Source: JAAZNO01 sp012798275 (GTDB lineage Bacteria; Chloroflexota; Anaerolineae; B4-G1; SLSP01). From it: DNA of 17,479 bases. Positions 13,992 to 17,479 of the stretch are shown here, piece after piece (position 1 is the stretch's first letter; each line of letters starts with the position of its first letter). The stretch covers positions 1 through 17,479 of the forward strand of contig DAOPQD010000068.1 in NCBI GenBank assembly GCA_035347995.1, written 5' to 3'. The notes under the pieces are model-generated. The model saw only the letters and a program-made list of their open reading frames with translations. It was not told the DNA's origin and did not search any database. A program made the translations under genes and the position numbers.

Positions 13992-14531
13992 TCAAGGGTT
14001 CATGACAGCATCCCGGACAGTCAACCACCCTTGTGGATCCCACTGTGTGGATCCATACAGACTGCAATCTCCAGCACCTGTTTCAGTAATCCAAATGGGC
14101 CGATCGCCAAGACCTTTACCGACGTGGTAACTATTGTACCAGGTATTGAGTTGTTGTACCCTCTCGGGCATACAGTAGTGGTCCCGGCGCTCTGATCCCG
14201 TTGACCAATCAGGGTAGCTATGAACATGCACACCTTCCACTTTGTACAACTCATTTCTAAAGGCGAACGTGTTCAGGAAAGTGTTCCACCAACCTCGTCC
14301 GACTGACGAAAGACGCAATATTCCGCCTGCAAATACCTTGGCGTTTGGATCATTGTCCTTAATCCAGTCGTAGACCAAACTATAGCGTCTTGCTGCTTCG
14401 GCTGGATCGTCACGCACTTTAGGGCTTTGATTGTTTGGGTCAAAAGGGTTGCCGGTAAACGGCCAGACACCGCACTGCCCTCCACCGCCAGTTGTTCCCA
14501 CATAATCATCTGGTTCATTGAAAACCAACCA
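13992..14531 (-). pseudogene. 5'-truncated glycoside hydrolase (clan GH-A-like TIM barrel, C-terminal half)
   Basis: About 180 codons reading WLVFNEPDDYVG near the break, AAARRYSLVYDWIKDNDPNA in the middle and RPIWITETGAG near the end. The NEP glutamate fits the acid/base after strand 4 and the WITETG glutamate the nucleophile after strand 7 of a clan-A barrel. The N-terminal half of the barrel, any signal peptide and a start codon are absent. Upstream of the Trp codon (14529-14531) the sequence is the end of a CRISPR repeat, so the gene was cut exactly there. The frame stops at 13992. Family-level assignment (GH5, GH39 or other) is not possible. It looks less GC-rich than the core genes, which suggests transfer. 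Confidence 0.7.
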
Positions 14532-14579
14532 GGTTCGGACGTGGCAGACGTCGCCAGAGGCGCACTTGATGCAGCAAAA
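14532..14579 (-). repeat. Remnant of a 38th CRISPR repeat (9 nt) and its spacer
   Basis: Positions 14532-14540 (GGTTCGGAC) are the last nine bases of the array repeat in plus-strand orientation. The following 39 bases (14541-14579) have spacer length (array range 34-45) and end where the first intact repeat begins. The rest of this repeat is replaced by the glycoside-hydrolase fragment. Confidence 0.75.
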
Positions 14580-17272
14580 GTTTCAATCCCCTCTTAATCG
14601 GGGCCTGGGTTCGGACCACGCGTGTGGCGCCTGCGGCGGCGGGGGGAACATAGTTTCAATCCCCTCTTAATCGGGGCCTGGGTTCGGACGCCCAGGCGTA
14701 CATCGCCCGGATTTGTCCAAAATCGTTTCAATCCCCTCTTAATCGGGGCCTGGGTTCGGACAATCTTGAGGAGGTACAGGATGTACACAGAAAACGAGGT
14801 TTCAATCCCCTCTTAATCGGGGCCTGGGTTCGGACGCAGAACGCAGACCTGGAATGCGCAAGTCTGATTTAGTTTCAATCCCCTCTTAATCGGGGCCTGG
14901 GTTCGGACTTGAGCTTCGGAGTCTCCTCGATCGCCTGGATGGAAGTTTCAATCCCCTCTTAATCGGGGCCTGGGTTCGGACTTTGAGGGTGCTTCTTCTT
15001 TAAGATAATTTATAGTCTTCGTTTCAATCCCCTCTTAATCGGGGCCTGGGTTCGGACCCGGGCAGCTTGGCAGAGGAGGACCCACTCGTACCGTTTCAAT
15101 CCCCTCTTAATCGGGGCCTGGGTTCGGACTTCTTTATCCCATCCTTATGGATGACCTCAGCGAGTTTCAATCCCCTCTTAATCGGGGCCTGGGTTCGGAC
15201 ATCTGGGAGCGACATTTACCACAGTGTCGCCAAATGGGTTTCAATCCCCTCTTAATCGGGGCCTGGGTTCGGACCTGCCGGCCCGTTCCGGGGGCATCTA
15301 TCCATGGATGGTAAACATCGTTTCAATCCCCTCTTAATCGGGGCCTGGGTTCGGACTATGTAGAGGATCTGGCTAATAGGTATAAGGTTACAAGTTTCAA
15401 TCCCCTCTTAATCGGGGCCTGGGTTCGGACTTGGAGATCAGTTTCTGAGGCCGATATCGGCTTAAGTGAGTTTCAATCCCCTCTTAATCGGGGCCTGGGT
15501 TCGGACGTTGCAGTGGCCGCATGCCACGCAACTGACGGTGTCGTTTCAATCCCCTCTTAATCGGGGCCTGGGTTCGGACAAGCCGGCCCCGGCGAGGAAG
15601 CCGGCCCCGGCTGTGAGTTTCAATCCCCTCTTAATCGGGGCCTGGGTTCGGACCCGCGCCACCTGCGGTGGTGACCCCGACCGTGGAGACGTTTCAATCC
15701 CCTCTTAATCGGGGCCTGGGTTCGGACGCAACTGACGGTGTCCGGGTCTGGGGTCGTGGAGTTGTTTCAATCCCCTCTTAATCGGGGCCTGGGTTCGGAC
15801 TTTGAGGGTGCTTCTTCTTTAAGATAATTTATAGTCTTCGTTTCAATCCCCTCTTAATCGGGGCCTGGGTTCGGACAAGGAGTTCATGGATGATCGGCCA
15901 GAGGGTGAGCCAGCGTTTCAATCCCCTCTTAATCGGGGCCTGGGTTCGGACAACTTTACTATGATGCTGCCCGAAGGTAGCCTTTGGGTTTCAATCCCCT
16001 CTTAATCGGGGCCTGGGTTCGGACGAGATAAGGAGGATACGGAGGATAAGGAGGATAAGGGTTTCAATCCCCTCTTAATCGGGGCCTGGGTTCGGACTTA
16101 TGTCGCCCATCCCTACCGCCAAGAAAAAAAAGTTTCAATCCCCTCTTAATCGGGGCCTGGGTTCGGACGCGTGCTGCTTCTTGTGTGGTGCTCCGCCGGG
16201 TGCTTGTTTCAATCCCCTCTTAATCGGGGCCTGGGTTCGGACTTCAGAGGAGCGTTGGTATTGGGTTGAGCGGCTCAAGTTTCAATCCCCTCTTAATCGG
16301 GGCCTGGGTTCGGACGAAATGGGAATTGAGGCCCCCTGGATAATGCACATCTAGTTTCAATCCCCTCTTAATCGGGGCCTGGGTTCGGACCCAGAGATCG
16401 GCCACATTGTAATTATCTCCGGCACGGTGTTTCAATCCCCTCTTAATCGGGGCCTGGGTTCGGACAAAGAAGGCGTGGGTGCCCTTCCTTGGCATTGCCT
16501 AGTTTCAATCCCCTCTTAATCGGGGCCTGGGTTCGGACTCGATCCTCAAACGGGGATGGAGGTGTTCGTGAATATTGTTTCAATCCCCTCTTAATCGGGG
16601 CCTGGGTTCGGACGCACTACTGCTAACATCATAAAAACCTGCTCCGCTGGTTTCAATCCCCTCTTAATCGGGGCCTGGGTTCGGACAGCCAAGTCCTTTG
16701 CCGCTCAAATGAATAATCAAAGTTTCAATCCCCTCTTAATCGGGGCCTGGGTTCGGACTTCATTGAAGACGAAAACCGTTCCTGTTGATGAAGTTTCAAT
16801 CCCCTCTTAATCGGGGCCTGGGTTCGGACTATTGACAAGATGCGCATTGATGCTGGGGAGTTAATGTTTCAATCCCCTCTTAATCGGGGCCTGGGTTCGG
16901 ACTGGAGGGCGCCATGCTCAACGTGAGCACCGTCTACAAGTTTCAATCCCCTCTTAATCGGGGCCTGGGTTCGGACTTTTCCACAGAGCACGGGTATGCA
17001 TATCTTGAGAATTTAGTTTCAATCCCCTCTTAATCGGGGCCTGGGTTCGGACCCAATTATCAGTCATGTGTTTGCCTTTTTACAAATCGTTTCAATCCCC
17101 TCTTAATCGGGGCCTGGGTTCGGACATTTCATATACTCGCCCACGCCGATGACACAAACATCGTTTCAATCCCCTCTTAATCGGGGCCTGGGTTCGGACC
17201 TTAAGGTGGTCTAGCAACGTGGCACGATACTGATGGTTTCAATCCCCTCTTAATCGGGGCCTGGGTTCGGAC
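14580..17272 (-). CRISPR. CRISPR array: 37 repeats of 37 bp, 36 spacers
   Basis: The repeat on the plus strand starts GTTTCAATCCCC and ends GGGTTCGGAC. By eye all 37 copies are identical. Spacers are 34-39 nt (most 36-37), apart from one of 45 nt at 15275-15319. On the minus strand the repeat ends in ATTGAAAC, the conserved crRNA 5' tag of many type I and III systems. The array is therefore probably transcribed on the minus strand, from a leader right of 17272, with the oldest spacers near 14580. The repeat core CCCC...GGGG can form a short hairpin. No cas gene lies in the window, so the subtype is undetermined. One spacer occurs twice (14982-15020 and 15801-15839), and two overlap in sequence (15507-15542 and 15728-15763). 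Confidence 0.99.
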
Positions 17273-17479
17273 CCTCCATTTATTAGAGGCTCTTCATTTC
17301 CCACCTGGCATAGTAGAAGGCGTTTGTTATGCGGCTGACCCCCCCACTATGACGCCTATTTGCCTGTAAATGTGCTCACCTGCCACCACTGTTGTGCTCG
17401 TTACGTGGCATGTTCAAAAAAAGCCCGAAAAGCGTGTAGCTGGTGCGAAAATCATGAGAGTGCTAAGATTTCGTTACCA
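17273..17479 (-). promoter_or_regulatory. Probable CRISPR leader side (partial, runs off the window)
   Basis: Repeat polarity places the leader here. The first bases after the last repeat (CCTCCATTTATTAGAGG) contain a CCTC/GAGG inverted pair, a possible hairpin beside the integration site. Other short inverted pairs are GCATA/TATGC within 17308-17332 and TGCCAC/GTGGCA (17381-17386 with 17405-17410). I see no convincing -35/-10 pair reading toward the array. The right part also carries a cysteine-rich open frame on the plus strand, so the leader may end before about 17360. Confidence 0.45.
17360..17479 (+). CDS. Partial cysteine-rich ORF, zinc-ribbon-like, running off the right edge
   Basis: The frame is open from the TGA at 17336-17338 to the end of the window. 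From the TTG at 17360 it gives 40 residues with Cys at 8, 11, 12, 18, 26 and 29: two CxxC knuckles (CHHC and CSWC) separated by 14 residues, with basic residues between. This is the pattern of a small zinc-binding domain. The start is uncertain (TTG 17360 or GTG 17372), no ribosome-binding site is clear, and it overlaps the presumed leader region. It may be the start of a protein encoded beyond the window, or chance. Confidence 0.25.
   Translation, partial: MPVNVLTCHHCCARYVACSKKARKACSWCENHESAKISLP

Noticed and set aside
14594..16495. Short open frames inside the array, with recurring FNPLLIGAWVRT-like peptides
   Set aside because: They are translations of the CRISPR repeat.
14580..17272. CRISPR transcription on the plus strand
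   Set aside because: The repeat begins GTTTCAAT on the plus strand, so the crRNA tag ATTGAAAC forms only on the minus strand. The left end is the decayed end, which also fits the leader-distal side.
13340..17479. cas genes or a transposase in the accessory region
   Set aside because: No open frame in this region resembles Cas1, Cas2, Cas3, Cas6, Cas10 or any transposase. cas genes, if linked, lie beyond the right edge.

Overview
This is a GC-rich bacterial chromosome segment. The gene set fits a member of the Chloroflexota (Anaerolineae-like): a YkoC/D/E-type ECF transporter, a SufR-like Fe-S regulator, lone parB, RHS debris, and a large CRISPR array whose crRNA tag is ATTGAAAC. The phylum is an inference from style; no marker gene settles it. 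Two regions can be separated: a housekeeping core (about 1-13320) and a decayed accessory region carrying the CRISPR array (about 13340-17479).

Core, minus-strand block (384-9327): a rhomboid protease; an ADP-forming acyl-CoA synthetase with its own terminator; tig-clpP (trigger factor and ClpP, 27 bp apart, in the classical protein quality-control order); and a three-gene ECF importer read as fused double ATPase, then S component, then EcfT. A winged-helix regulator with SufR-like cysteines (9592-10203, +) diverges from the ECF operon. The two genes face away from a pair of near-consensus sigma-70-type promoters. Their -35 boxes lie inside the two arms of an 11-bp inverted repeat, so one regulator could control both sides. 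The regulator ends in a strong intrinsic terminator.

Core, second block (10631-13315): parB (-) and ubiX (+) diverge from compact promoters. The ubiX and tig promoters place the transcription start on or next to the ATG and neither gene has a Shine-Dalgarno sequence, so both look leaderless. ubiX converges on a YdjM-like membrane hydrolase and the two genes share a CTAG that serves as both stop codons. The hydrolase overlaps an upstream hotdog thioesterase by ATGA. Upstream of that lies tRNA-Glu(CTC) with its own promoter and terminator. The intergenic stretches 1-383 and 10204-10630 hold copies of the same dispersed, hairpin-rich repeats.

Accessory region: beyond the tRNA-Glu promoter there is a fragment of an RHS/YD-repeat protein, an unassigned hydrophobic fragment, and the C-terminal half of a glycoside-hydrolase catalytic domain. 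All three are truncated and look lower in GC. The glycoside-hydrolase fragment is joined directly to the last 9 nt of a destroyed CRISPR repeat. Then comes an array of 37 intact 37-bp repeats and 36 spacers (14580-17272). The repeat polarity implies transcription on the minus strand from a leader at the right edge. No cas gene is in the window. The spacer content gives the most distinctive signals: one spacer occurs twice, and two others overlap by 15 nt on the same source sequence. A cysteine-rich open frame runs off the right edge. I see no clearly new multi-gene system. The points most worth checking are the regulator/ECF intergenic switch, the CRISPR spacer relations, and the broken leader-distal end of the array.
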